A stretch of 64,000 nucleotides of DNA from BRHc4a sp049323915 (GTDB lineage: Bacteria > Bacillota > Desulfotomaculia > Desulfotomaculales > Desulfocucumaceae). Position 1 is the stretch's first letter; every line of letters starts with the position of its first letter. The notes below the pieces were generated by a model that was given only the letters and a program-made list of their open reading frames with translations, searched no databases and was not told the origin of the DNA. The position numbers were made by a program, and so were the translations under genes. This document shows positions 54,127-63,454 of this stretch, piece after piece. The stretch is from NCBI GenBank assembly GCA_049323915.1, contig JBMOPC010000001.1, positions 62,001-126,000 of the forward strand. Reading direction: 5' to 3'.

Positions 54127-57100
54127 TTGACTGATCCGGGTATGCAAAAAAACAATACCACCGGCGTGGTACTGGTGGTGGGATCGGGAATAGGAGGCAT
54201 GCAGGCGGCCCTTGACCTGGCGGAGTCCGGCTACATGGTATACCTTGTGGAGCGCCGCCCCAGCATTGCAGGCACAATGCCCATGCTGGACAAGACCTTT
54301 CCCACCAATGACTGCTCCATGTGCATTCTGTCTCCAAGGGTGGTGGACATAGGCAGCCACCTTAACATCGAGGTTATTACCCTAGCCGAGCTGGCAGATT
54401 TAACCGGCAGCCCGGGCAATTTCACCGCCACCATTATAAAACATCCAAGGTTTGTTGACATGGACCTTTGCGTAAGCTGCGGCAGGTGCGAAACTGCCTG
54501 CGATCAGGTGGTAAGCAACCAATTCAACCAGGGGCTGGACACCCGCAAGGCGATATACAAACCCTACCCCCAGGCGTTTCCCAACGCCTACGTTATAGAT
54601 GGGGAAAACTGCCTTTCATGCGGTTCCTGTGTGTCCAAGTGCCCGCGCAAGGCCATCAATCTGGAGATGAAAGAGGAAACGGCTCAGCTTCAGGTTGGAG
54701 CGGTGATACTCTCACCGGGGTTCGAGATATTTGACGCCACCGACAGGGGAGAATTCGGATACGGTGTGTTTAAAAACGTGGTTACCAGCCTTGAGTTTGA
54801 AAGGATGCTGAGCGCCTCCGGGCCCTTCCAGGGACATCTGGTCCGCCTGTCGGACAACAGGGAGCCCCGCAAAGTGGCCTTCATACAGTGCGTCGGGTCC
54901 AGGGAGCCGGGCAGGGAAAGGAATTACTGCTCGGGCGTCTGCTGCATGTATGCAACAAAGGAGGCCATAGTGGCAAGGGAGCACGTTCCCGGACTGGAGT
55001 CGGCCATTTTCTGCATTGACGTCAGGGCGTACGGAAAGGGGTTTGAGCAGTATTACGAGAGGGCCAGGGGAGAGTACGGGGTGCGCTACGTTAAGTGCAT
55101 GGTCTCCTCTGTCAAGGAAATTCCAAAAACAGGCAATGTAATGATTCGCTACCGTACAGATGACGGTAAATTCATTGAAGAGGAATTCGATATGGCGGTT
55201 CTTTCGGTGGGGCTGAAGCCCCCCGGAGGAATCCACTCTCTGGCCGGGGCCGCCGGTATTGAGCTGGATGAATACGGCTTTTGTGCGAACGGAGGTCTTC
55301 CGGGAACAACCTCAAGGCCGGGGGTGTTCGTGGCCGGGACGTTTTCAGGCCCGAAGGATATTCCCGAAACCGTTATCGACGGCAGCGCAGCCGCCGGGTA
55401 CGTATCCCGGCTTTTGCAGGACTCCCGGGGGACACGCACAAGGTCCAAGACTGTTGTTCCGGAGAAAGATGTTTCGGGAGAAAAGCCAAGGGTTGGTGTG
55501 TTTGTATGCAACTGCGGCATAAATATAGGAAGCGTGATTGACGTACCTTCAGTGGTGAAATTCGCCAAGGGATTAAAGGGCGTGGCTTTCGCCGAGGAGT
55601 TTCTATTCGCATGCGCGCAGGACAGCATAGAAAAGATAAAGCGCAGGATAAAATCGCAGAAATTAAACAGGGTGGTGGTGGCCTCCTGCACCCCAAGAAC
55701 CCACGCCCCGCTTTTCATGAACGCCATACGGGAGGCCGGCTTAAACCAATACCTTTACGAGCACGTCAACATCAGGGAACACTCCTCCTGGGTGCACAGG
55801 AATTACCCCGACAGGGCTACGGCCAAGGCCAGGGACCTGGTTAAAATGGCTGTGGCCAGGGCATTAAGGCTTTCACCCATTGAAACCACCTACACCGAGA
55901 TTAACAAAAACTGCCTGGTGGTGGGCGGTGGGGCATCCGGCATGACGGCGGCCCTGTCACTGGCCGAGCAGGGATTTGGTGTTTATCTGGTGGAAAAAGA
56001 ATACAGGCTCGGCGGGCTGCTTGCCGGCATGAAATACACCCTGGACGACCTTAACGCGGAAGAAATACTGGCGGAACTTACCGGAAAAATCGCATTAAAC
56101 ACTCGAATACAAGTCTTCACCGGGGCTGAGATAGTCGAGGCGGCGGGCTTTCCCGGAAACTACAGGACACGCGTCAGGGTGGGCGAAAAGGTGGAAGAAA
56201 TAACCCACGGGGCCGTCATACTGGCAAACGGCGCCTCCGAGGCCACCACCTCCGATTATCTTTACGGAAACAGCAGCAAGGTGCTTACCCAGAGAGAATT
56301 TGAGCAGAAAATGTCTTCCGGGGAATTGGCCGGCGTCAAAAACGTTGTCATGATACAGTGCGTGGGTTCCAGAGACCCACAGAGGCCTTACTGCAGCAGG
56401 ATTTGCTGCTCACAGGCGGTAAAAAACGCACTGAGGATTAAAAAGCAATCACCCGGTGTCAATGTTTATATACTTTACCGTGACGTTAGAGTTTATGGTC
56501 TGAACGAGAAGTACTACACCGAGGCCCGGAGCCTTGGAGTGAACTTCTTCAGGTACGATCCCGGGAATGAGCCGGTTGTCAGTGAAAGCGGGGATAAGAT
56601 AACCGTTGAATTTGATGACCATGTTACCGGCTACCGTCTGGCTGTGGATGCCGACGTTCTTGTGCTGAGCACAGGTGTGGACCCGGCCCGGGACAATGAA
56701 AAGCTGAGCAGGCTTTTCAAGGTGCCGCTTAACGCCGAAGGATTCTTGCTGGAGGCCCACCTTAAGCTTAGGCCGGTGGACTTTGCCGCCGACGGGCTGT
56801 ATCTTTGCGGGCTTAACCACTCTCCAAAGCTGCTGAGCGAGTCCATAGTGCAGTCCAATGCCGCCGCGATGAGGGCCGCCTCACTGCTGGCCAAGGATAA
56901 AATGGAAAACGTAGCCATAACGGCTTTTGTGCAGGAAGAAATCTGTGTGGGCTGCGGAATATGTGTCAATGTATGCAGTTATAACGCAAGATATCTGGAT
57001 GAATTCAGCGGGGTTGCCATGGTCACCGATGTGCTCTGCCAGGGCTGCGGGGCCTGCGTTGCGGCCTGCCCCAGCGGGGCGTCACAGCAGAAGGGCTATG

Positions 57101-57141
57101 AAAAGGACCAGATGGTGGCAATGATGAGAGAAGCACTTTAG
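54127..57141 (+). CDS. hdrA: HdrA-type flavin/Fe-S protein, long double-module form (copy 4)
   Basis: About 1004 residues from TTG 54127 (AAGGTGG upstream; GTG 54118 and ATG 54142 are alternatives). Same layout as the HdrA at 21112: FAD motif VVGSGIGGMQAAL near residue 18, CVSCGRCETACD near 115, CLSCGSCVSKCP near 162, CC signatures near 268 and 754, second flavin module near 597 and two C-terminal clusters. The first cluster motif reads CxxCxxCxxxCD, with Asp in place of the usual Pro. It follows the fusion gene and is followed by a selenoprotein MvhD. Confidence 0.9.
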   Translation: MTDPGMQKNNTTGVVLVVGSGIGGMQAALDLAESGYMVYLVERRPSIAGTMPMLDKTFPTNDCSMCILSPRVVDIGSHLNIEVITLAELADLTGSPGNFTATIIKHPRFVDMDLCVSCGRCETACDQVVSNQFNQGLDTRKAIYKPYPQAFPNAYVIDGENCLSCGSCVSKCPRKAINLEMKEETAQLQVGAVILSPGFEIFDATDRGEFGYGVFKNVVTSLEFERMLSASGPFQGHLVRLSDNREPRKVAFIQCVGSREPGRERNYCSGVCCMYATKEAIVAREHVPGLESAIFCIDVRAYGKGFEQYYERARGEYGVRYVKCMVSSVKEIPKTGNVMIRYRTDDGKFIEEEFDMAVLSVGLKPPGGIHSLAGAAGIELDEYGFCANGGLPGTTSRPGVFVAGTFSGPKDIPETVIDGSAAAGYVSRLLQDSRGTRTRSKTVVPEKDVSGEKPRVGVFVCNCGINIGSVIDVPSVVKFAKGLKGVAFAEEFLFACAQDSIEKIKRRIKSQKLNRVVVASCTPRTHAPLFMNAIREAGLNQYLYEHVNIREHSSWVHRNYPDRATAKARDLVKMAVARALRLSPIETTYTEINKNCLVVGGGASGMTAALSLAEQGFGVYLVEKEYRLGGLLAGMKYTLDDLNAEEILAELTGKIALNTRIQVFTGAEIVEAAGFPGNYRTRVRVGEKVEEITHGAVILANGASEATTSDYLYGNSSKVLTQREFEQKMSSGELAGVKNVVMIQCVGSRDPQRPYCSRICCSQAVKNALRIKKQSPGVNVYILYRDVRVYGLNEKYYTEARSLGVNFFRYDPGNEPVVSESGDKITVEFDDHVTGYRLAVDADVLVLSTGVDPARDNEKLSRLFKVPLNAEGFLLEAHLKLRPVDFAADGLYLCGLNHSPKLLSESIVQSNAAAMRAASLLAKDKMENVAITAFVQEEICVGCGICVNVCSYNARYLDEFSGVAMVTDVLCQGCGACVAACPSGASQQKGYEKDQMVAMMREAL

Positions 57142-57184
57142 TAATTTAATCAGAATTAGCATTTGAGATAAAGGGGATGAAGAG

Positions 57185-57664
57185 ATGAACCAGGCGGCTG
57201 AAGATCAGATTAAAAAAGAAGGCTGCGGGGGGGTTGATAAGCCCGGAGAATTTGAGCCCAGCATTGTGGGGCTCGTCTGCAACTGGTGCAGCTACGCCGG
57301 GGCGGACCTGGCAGGAACGTCAAGGATACAGTACCCACCGAATATAAGGCTGGTGCGGGTGATGTGCTCCGGGTCCATTGACCCCCTGTACCTGCTGACA
57401 CCGCTGCTGGACGGGGCTGACGGAATACTGGTGGGAGGGTGACACGCCGGGGACTGCCACTATGGTAGTGGCAATTACAAGGCGCGGAGGAGGATAGCCG
57501 TTCTGAGAGAGGCGCTGGAGATGTTCGGCATTGAAAAGGAAAGGGTCTGGTTCCGCTTTATAAGCGCATCCGAGGGAAAGCTATTTGGCCAGACAGTTGA
57601 TGAGATGGTGTCCGTTTTAAAGAAACTTGGTCCCAATCCGCTGAAAAAGCGATGGGAAATATAG
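57185..57664 (+). CDS. mvhD: MvhD/FlxD-like subunit, selenoprotein (UGA at 57440)
   Basis: 159 residues when the TGA at 57440-57442 is read as selenocysteine. A Cys/Gly-containing N-terminal extension of 25 residues precedes the family motif LVCNWCSYAGADLAG. The UGA stands in the GUHAGDCHY motif, the same place as in the gene at 24148, and the frame continues to the family end KKLGPNPLKK. Hairpin TGCCACTA/TAGTGGCA (57455-57473) with loop TGG follows at the same distance. In Geobacter the MvhD-like BamF of the benzoyl-CoA reductase complex is also a selenoprotein (known precedent). Confidence 0.9.
57455..57473 (+). promoter_or_regulatory. SECIS hairpin of the third MvhD selenoprotein
   Basis: Stem identical to that at 24358-24376, loop TGG instead of TGT. 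The loop begins at the 21st nucleotide after the UGA. Confidence 0.8.
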
Positions 57665-57683
57665 GACGGGGGATGGCGCAAAT

Positions 57684-58808
57684 ATGAAAAATTATTATCT
57701 GCCTGTTGAAGCAAAAGATGTAAACCATACCCTGAAATCTTTCCTGGAGCGGATGCTGGCAGACGGAATTGCCGGCGCGCTTCTGGCGCCCCTGGATACC
57801 GGATCGGGAAAGAGTGTGGCAATGTCGCTGGTAAAAACCGTTGAAGGGCTGAAGTCTGCAAACCCGCTGGCCCCTGTGGCCATGGTCAACTCAGCCCGGC
57901 TTGTTTCCGAACTTACCCTGAAGTCATCCCCTGGTGAAAAGATAGGCGTTATCCTGAGGTCCTGCGAGTCAAGGGCTCTGATCGAACTTTTAAAGTTAAA
58001 CCAGGCCAGCCTGGAAAATATATTTATAATAGGCATCGACTGCACTGGCACTTTTGAGCCCAGGGACTACCGGGAGATAAAATCCGATGGGAATTGGCGT
58101 CTGGAGGAATGGCTGGCCGCCTCGGCCTCGGGTGAAGAGGAATATCTTGGCAAGACAATAAGGATGGCCTGCCGCTCCTGCAGCCACGTTGAGACAGAAC
58201 ACGCATCCATTCACCTGGGATGGGTGGGATCTGACCGGTTAGACAGTATAATTGTCTCTGCCACCGGCGAGTTTTCAGGCTGGCTGACTGAATATGCAGG
58301 AACGGCTGCCGATCAGGCCCCGGAAGGCAGGAAATCCTCACTGGAAGCCATCCGGCTGCGCAGGAAGGAAAATAAAAAAAAGATTGACGAGAAATTCAGC
58401 CGCCGCTTTGCAAGCCTGGAATCAGTGCTGGATGAGCTCTCGGGCTGCATCAGGTGCTATAACTGCAGGCAGGCCTGCCCCCTGTGCTTCTGCCGGGAGT
58501 GCGTTTTTTCCACCGATGTATTCAGGCATGATTCTGAATATTTTATGGAGAGGGCGGTCAGGAAGGAAGTTTTTGCCATGCCCCCCGACAAGCTTTTGTT
58601 TCACATGACCCGGATAAATCACATGGCTCTTGGCTGTGTGGGGTGCGGGCAGTGTGAGTCGGCATGTCCCGCCGGGCTTCCCCTGGGTGCGTTATTCAGG
58701 ATTGCAGGTGAAAAGCTGCAGGCTATTTTTGATTACAACCCGGGAAGATCTGTAGATGAGGCAACGCCCCTTACCACATACCGGGAGATTGAGCTGGAAC
58801 CGAGATAG
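57684..58808 (+). CDS. Fe-S electron-transfer subunit (FrhB/FlxC-like, copy 2)
   Basis: 374 residues, a paralogue of the protein at 24582 with a longer N-terminal half (GVILRSCESRALIELLKLNQ near residue 90, GIDCTGTF near 117). The Cys-rich part has CIRCYNCRQACPLCFC near residue 253 and CVGCGQCESACP near 316. It probably connects ferredoxin or NAD(P)H-derived electrons to the Hdr core in this second operon. Confidence 0.75.
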   Translation: MKNYYLPVEAKDVNHTLKSFLERMLADGIAGALLAPLDTGSGKSVAMSLVKTVEGLKSANPLAPVAMVNSARLVSELTLKSSPGEKIGVILRSCESRALIELLKLNQASLENIFIIGIDCTGTFEPRDYREIKSDGNWRLEEWLAASASGEEEYLGKTIRMACRSCSHVETEHASIHLGWVGSDRLDSIIVSATGEFSGWLTEYAGTAADQAPEGRKSSLEAIRLRRKENKKKIDEKFSRRFASLESVLDELSGCIRCYNCRQACPLCFCRECVFSTDVFRHDSEYFMERAVRKEVFAMPPDKLLFHMTRINHMALGCVGCGQCESACPAGLPLGALFRIAGEKLQAIFDYNPGRSVDEATPLTTYREIELEPR

Positions 58809-58828
58809 ATAATATAGGGGGGATAAAA

Positions 58829-59434
58829 ATGCGGGTAACCCGGCACGGAGAGGAATTGAGAACAGATCCCTGCTTTGCCGAAAGAATTAGAAATGAAAGT
58901 GAGCAGCCAATTGAACTCTGCTACCACTGCCAGAAGTGCGCGTCAGGGTGTCTGCCCATGGGAATGTTGGGCGGGACCACCCCCAACCAGCTTTTGAGAA
59001 TGATAAACCTGGGCCTTAAGGAACAGGTATTGAAAAGCCCCGGCATATGGATCTGCACCGCCTGCGAAACCTGCGGCGCCAGGTGTCCAAACGGCATAAG
59101 CATAGCTGCTGTAATGGACGCGGTAAGGGAGACGGCCCACGCTGAAAATGTCGCCATCGCAGGGGACAGCACACTTGCTTTCCACCGGCTTTTCCTGGGG
59201 GACATTAAATCCAGGGGCCGGATCAGTGAAAGCCTCCTGATGGCCAAATTCAAACTTAAAACCGGCCGGATTTTTTCTGATATGGACCTGGGCTTAAAGC
59301 TTTTTCTGAGGGGCAAACTGCCTCTCATACCAAAGGGAATAAAGGAAAAACAAAGGGTCAGAAAGATGTTTGACAGCTCGGAGGAGAAGATCAGAATAAA
59401 ATACAGGCCCTGCGAAAGGAGGCAGGCCCAATGA
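58829..59434 (+). CDS. hdrC: Heterodisulfide reductase subunit C-like protein
   Basis: 201 residues, ATG behind AGGGGGG. Two 4Fe-4S motifs, CYHCQKCASGCP near residue 31 and CTACETCGARCP near residue 75, with the HdrC connector LLRMINLGLKEQVLKSPGIW between them. The last four bases overlap hdrB (ATGA). Passes electrons from HdrA to HdrB. Confidence 0.9.
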   Translation: MRVTRHGEELRTDPCFAERIRNESEQPIELCYHCQKCASGCLPMGMLGGTTPNQLLRMINLGLKEQVLKSPGIWICTACETCGARCPNGISIAAVMDAVRETAHAENVAIAGDSTLAFHRLFLGDIKSRGRISESLLMAKFKLKTGRIFSDMDLGLKLFLRGKLPLIPKGIKEKQRVRKMFDSSEEKIRIKYRPCERRQAQ

Positions 59435-60285
59435 AGCTGGCTTATTACCCCGGCTGCTCGCTTGATGCCACCGCCAGGGAGTACGACCAGTCCTCAAGGG
59501 CGGTATGCCGTGAGCTGGGATTCGATCTTCAGGAGCTGGAAGACTGGAATTGCTGCGGGTCATCCTCGGCACACAATATAAATCACGTCCTGGCGGCGGC
59601 TCTGTCCGCAAGAAACATAGCCCTTGCCCAGAAGGCGGGAGTGGATATAACCATCCCCTGCGCAGCATGCTTTGCGAGGCTGCGCAAGGCCGACCAGATT
59701 CTGCAAAAAGGCGGAAAGCTGAAAGAGGAACTGGAAGAGATGGTGAATTTCAAGTACACCGGCACCGTTGGGATTATTTCCCTTCTGGAGGCCATAGTCA
59801 GCAGAGCGGGGCTGGAAAGTGTCGGCAAGAAAGTAAAGAGACCCTTAAACGGGCTGAAGGTAGCCTGCTATTACGGCTGCCTTATGGTTAGGCCCCCGGA
59901 GGTCAGGGGATTTGACAGAGTGGAAAACCCAATGATGCTTGACAGGCTGCTTGAAAAACTGGGGGCCGATGTTCAGCAGTGGTCGTACAAAACAGACTGC
60001 TGCGGGGCCAGCCTCTCACTTACCAGGGCTGAGGTGGTGGAGGAACTGGTGGCAAGGCTGACCGGGGCGGCCCGGGAAGCCGGGGCCGAGGCTGTTGTCA
60101 CTGCATGCCCCTTATGCCAGAGCAACCTTGAAATGAGACAAAAGGGAGAAAACAAGCTGCCCTCTTTCTATTTCACCGAATTGCTGGGACTGGCCATGGG
60201 GCTTCCGGACGCTATGCAGTGGATGGGAAGGCACATCAATAATCCATCGGGCCTGATCAACAGAACTGTAATGACAGCGCAATGA
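59431..60285 (+). CDS. hdrB: Heterodisulfide reductase subunit B-like protein
   Basis: 284 residues with two full CCG domains: YYPGCSLDATA, WNCCGSSSAH and PCAACFARL in the first; CYYGCLM, KTDCCGASLS and CPLCQSNL in the second. These bind the two non-cubane 4Fe-4S clusters that reduce a disulfide in methanogen HdrB. The physiological acceptor in bacteria without CoM/CoB is unknown. It ends the second hdr operon. Confidence 0.92.
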   Translation: MKLAYYPGCSLDATAREYDQSSRAVCRELGFDLQELEDWNCCGSSSAHNINHVLAAALSARNIALAQKAGVDITIPCAACFARLRKADQILQKGGKLKEELEEMVNFKYTGTVGIISLLEAIVSRAGLESVGKKVKRPLNGLKVACYYGCLMVRPPEVRGFDRVENPMMLDRLLEKLGADVQQWSYKTDCCGASLSLTRAEVVEELVARLTGAAREAGAEAVVTACPLCQSNLEMRQKGENKLPSFYFTELLGLAMGLPDAMQWMGRHINNPSGLINRTVMTAQ

Positions 60286-60326
60286 CTGTATTATGCTGCT
60301 AATCCGGCTGAAAGCCAGGCACCTGT

Positions 60327-61121
60327 TTATAGTGGGGTGTGAATCACATGTGGATTGCCACCCCACAATTTTTTAATCACAGGCCCCACCTCATCAATTG
60401 GTCCGCTTGTGTGAAAAACCTCGGACCCGGCCTTCTCCCCGGAGTTCTCAATGCCGTGCCGGCCCATAACCCTGCAGACCTGGCGGGCCACCGCCTCCCC
60501 TGTGTCAATTATCGAAATATCCGGCCCGGCGATAGATCTGACCAGTTCTTTTAGGAACGGGTAATGTGTGCATCCCAGCACTATTGTGTCCACTCCCCTG
60601 TCAATCAGGGGAGTGACAAACCTCTTCAGCATTTCGACAGCCTCAGTGCTTTCATGCATTCCGCACTCCACCAGCTCCACCAGTCCGGGGCAGGGCTGTG
60701 AAAAAATTTCGGAACCGTTCTGGTATCTTTCCAAAAGGGAAGAAAACCGGTCGCCTGCCAGTGTGACACCGGTGGCCAGAACTCCCACCTTTCCGTTCCT
60801 GGTGGCCGAGGTGGCGGGCTTTACCGCCGGCTCCATGCCCACTATGGGCACATCGTACCTGTGCCTGAACACGTCCAGCCCTGCCACCGAAGCGGTATTA
60901 CACGCCACCACCAGCATCTTTGATCCCCGGGACAGCAAAAAATCGCAAATCTTAAACGAGCGGGCAATTATTTCCTCCGGGGATTTAATCCCGTAGGGGC
61001 AGTGCGCGGAATCAGCGTAATATATAATATCCTCCCGGGGCAATAGTTTTCGTATTTCATTCAACACCGAAAGCCCGCCCACACCGGAGTCAAAAACTCC
61101 TATAGATCTGAAATCTGGCAA
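60327..61121 (-). CDS. murI: Glutamate racemase
   Basis: About 264 residues from TTG 61121 (GGGGTG upstream; GTG 61130 also possible). IGVFDSGVGGLSVLNE at the N-terminus, the first catalytic Cys in VVACNTASVA near residue 70 and the second in VLGCTHYPFL near residue 180. Makes D-glutamate for the cell wall. Convergent with hdrB. Confidence 0.93.
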   Translation of the reverse strand: MPDFRSIGVFDSGVGGLSVLNEIRKLLPREDIIYYADSAHCPYGIKSPEEIIARSFKICDFLLSRGSKMLVVACNTASVAGLDVFRHRYDVPIVGMEPAVKPATSATRNGKVGVLATGVTLAGDRFSSLLERYQNGSEIFSQPCPGLVELVECGMHESTEAVEMLKRFVTPLIDRGVDTIVLGCTHYPFLKELVRSIAGPDISIIDTGEAVARQVCRVMGRHGIENSGEKAGSEVFHTSGPIDEVGPVIKKLWGGNPHVIHTPL

Positions 61122-61310
61122 ATTATACACCCCGTAAATCTTTATGTTATAAGTATTACCTTTTTTTAGTCCTGGCAAAAATTGCCGACAAAAACCCCCG
61201 GTTATATTTATTAAAATTTATTCAAAAATAAGTTGCAATAGATGACCTGCCCAATGATTATAATCTTATAAAGCTTAATTTATTATTTCAGCACAAGGAG
61301 AGATTTTTAA

Positions 61311-61475
61311 ATGGAATCAGCAATCACCGACCTGGAAAAAAGGATTAATGACATTAAAAAGAGACTGCCGGCCCATTCCGTCCGGCCTGCGATGATTGAA
61401 GAGCTGGAGTCCCTGGAGGAACAGCTGTCAATTCTTAAACAGAACCTGGCCGGCGAAAAAAAGGATGCAACCTGA
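61311..61475 (+). CDS. 54-residue coiled-coil protein
   Basis: ATG behind AAGGAGAG. The sequence is nearly all helix-forming and charged, with heptad-like Leu/Ile (AITDLEKRINDIKKRL, MIEELESLEEQLSILKQNL) split by a short Pro-containing turn: a helical hairpin. No known function. Good ribosome site and typical codon use support it. Confidence 0.7.
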   Translation: MESAITDLEKRINDIKKRLPAHSVRPAMIEELESLEEQLSILKQNLAGEKKDAT

Positions 61476-61476
61476 C

Positions 61477-61960
61477 TCATTCAAGCAGGGCGTCCATCAC
61501 GGCCCGAAGCTGCGCCTCGCCGGCGGCTCCCAACATTCCATACACCACGGCGCCCTGGCTGTTGACAAAAAATTTCTGCGGTACGGCAAATATTTTCCGG
61601 GCGAAAGGCAAGGCAGGTTTTTTTGCAGGTATGGCAGCCTGTGCACCTGCTGCTGTCAACGCTGAGACGGTAAAAGCTGAAAGGGTTGAAAAAGGAATAA
61701 AATGCTCCCAGGGGACAAAAGGCCTGGCAGAAACCCCTCTTTACCAATATAATAAATCCCAGAAACAGCACCAGTAAAAACAAACGCCAGGCAAAAAGAT
61801 AACCCAGCCCGCTTCTTACCGGCGGGTATAAAATATAAAGCGGAACAGCCGCCTCCAGTGTCCCGGCCGGGCATATCCACTTGCAGAAATAGGGAACACC
61901 CAGCCCGAGGTCGCCGGTAATCAGCGCCGGAAGCGCCAGCACCGGCAAAAAAAAACTTTG
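61477..61960 (-). pseudogene. Decayed NapH-like 4Fe-4S membrane protein fused to a thioredoxin-like tail
   Basis: On the minus strand a NapH-type segment is readable (YFCKWICPAGTLEAAVPL, RGFCQAFCPLGAFYSF, SRCTGCHTCKKTC) without a proper N-terminus or start codon. At an A7 tract near 61618 the frame is lost. Only in another frame does a TlpA/ResA-like thioredoxin end continue (IFAVPQKFFVNSQGAVVYGM). A deletion joining two neighbouring genes, or a frameshift in a fused gene, explains this. Not functional as it stands. Confidence 0.7.
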
Positions 61961-62034
61961 TGTAAATATTCTCCGGAAATGGTTTCCATACCTTTTTCAA
62001 AAAAATATTCGGCTTTAATAAGGCGGGATGAGGT

Positions 62035-62484
62035 TTGAAGATTATAGTTGACGCGGATGCCGCCCCCGGACAGGCTCTGGAAATCTGCAGGGAGGCCGCC
62101 CGGCGATATGGAGTGGAATTGTGGACCGTGGCCAGTTTTAACCACCTTATAAACTCCGAAAACCACATAACGGTGGGGAACAGCCCCCAGGAGGCCGACC
62201 TTAAAATAATCAACATTTCGAAAAAGGGCGATGTGGTGGTTACACAGGATTTCGGACTGGCGGCGGTGGTGCTTGCCAGGGGCGCGGCGGCCATATCGCC
62301 GCTGGGAAAGATATTCAGCCCGGAAACAATAGACTTCCTGCTTGAGGAAAGGGAAAAGAAAGCAAAATACAGAAGAGGAGGGGGGAGGACCAGGGGGCCG
62401 GCAAAAAGAACTGTGAATGACAATGAAAAATTCCGTAATAACCTTTTCAGACTTCTGGAAAGAGACACCGGTAACAAGCAGTAA
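62035..62484 (+). CDS. UPF0178 (DUF188, YaiI/YqxD) family protein
   Basis: 149 residues, TTG start behind GATGAGG. Typical family pattern: KIIVDADAAPGQALE at the N-terminus, GDVVVTQDFGLAAVVLARGA near residue 65, and a basic tail (GGGRTRGPAKRT). PIN-like nuclease fold, function not established. Confidence 0.88.
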   Translation: MKIIVDADAAPGQALEICREAARRYGVELWTVASFNHLINSENHITVGNSPQEADLKIINISKKGDVVVTQDFGLAAVVLARGAAAISPLGKIFSPETIDFLLEEREKKAKYRRGGGRTRGPAKRTVNDNEKFRNNLFRLLERDTGNKQ

Positions 62485-62595
62485 TTTACAGGCGATTAAA
62501 ATATTACGCCAGTGGACATTTTTTCATTACTTTTTCTTGTAAATGCCTTTATTATATTAAAGAGAATAATTATACACTCGGAGCTGATATTAGTT

Positions 62596-63222
62596 ATGGC
62601 AAAAAAATATGACCACCACATCAGTTTTTCGGAGGTGCTCTCGCATCTGGCCCGCGCAATGCCGCCGGACGGCCTTACATTGCGCCAGCTGATACATTGT
62701 CTGAGGGACCGTGGAATGCTGTTGCTGTGTATGGTATTGACAGTACCGTTTCTTTTGCCCGTATCCATCCCCGGCAGCAGCACTCCATTCGGGCTGGCCA
62801 TCGTGCTGATAGCCCTCGGCGTCATCACCGGCAGGCCGCCATGGCTTCCCGGACGTTTTGTGGACAGGACAATACCGGCAGACAGCATGTTAATGGTGCT
62901 GGAAAAGGGAGCGGCGCTTTTCGCCAGGATCGAAAGGTGGACAAAGCCCCGGCTGCCGCTTCTCACCAGAGGCAAAACCATGCGCCTGGTCAACGGATTG
63001 CTGCTTATATTCAGCGCAATACTGCTGATGGCCCCTCTGCCGCTGCCTTTTTCCAACACCCTTCCGGCGTACGGCGTACTTTTCATCGCAGCCGGGAGCC
63101 TGGAAAGGGACGGCTATCTGCTGGTGCTGGGCTATCTGATGATTTTTCTTTCGGTGCTGTATTTCGCCCTGCTGGCTCTTTTAGGCGCCGCCGGGCTTCA
63201 AATGTTGTTTACCAGATTATGA
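62596..63222 (+). CDS. ExoD-family membrane protein
   Basis: 208 residues from ATG 62596 (the frame is open to 62512). Family text DGLTLRQLIHCLRDRG and PFGLAIVLIALGVITGRPPWLP in the N-terminal half, four to five membrane helices. ExoD affects exopolysaccharide production in rhizobia; role here unknown. Confidence 0.78.
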   Translation: MAKKYDHHISFSEVLSHLARAMPPDGLTLRQLIHCLRDRGMLLLCMVLTVPFLLPVSIPGSSTPFGLAIVLIALGVITGRPPWLPGRFVDRTIPADSMLMVLEKGAALFARIERWTKPRLPLLTRGKTMRLVNGLLLIFSAILLMAPLPLPFSNTLPAYGVLFIAAGSLERDGYLLVLGYLMIFLSVLYFALLALLGAAGLQMLFTRL

Positions 63223-63344
63223 CCGCCGGCAAAAATGGTGGAATTAGAATTAAAACTGCCAGGTTTCTATACGTATGATATTTCATTCACATTATCAGGC
63301 TCCAAATAACTCTATCTTTTATTTTTTTGATATTATATAATTAG

Positions 63345-63415
63345 TATTGAAGCTATCCGTGGCAGCAAAGCCGCGTCAGAAGCCCAGGATAAATTGTATA
63401 AAAATTTTTTTGAGG
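63345..63415 (+). promoter_or_regulatory. Possible structured leader before the small Cys protein
   Basis: TATCC (63353) and GGATA (63389) enclose GTGGC-AGCAAA-GCCGC; an AT-rich tract with TTTTTTT follows. It does not match a riboswitch class that I recognise. Pairing may be chance. Confidence 0.3.
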
Positions 63416-63454
63416 CAAATTGTGAAATATCACACATTCTAAGGGGGGCTCCCT

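Noticed and set aside
61656..62477. 273-codon minus-strand frame over the DUF188 gene
   Set aside because: It is antisense to the well-recognised DUF188 protein and overlaps the pseudogene in the wrong frame.
63345..63400. Cyclic di-GMP riboswitch before the small Cys gene
   Set aside because: A GCAAAGCC-like string is present but the remaining consensus is missing.
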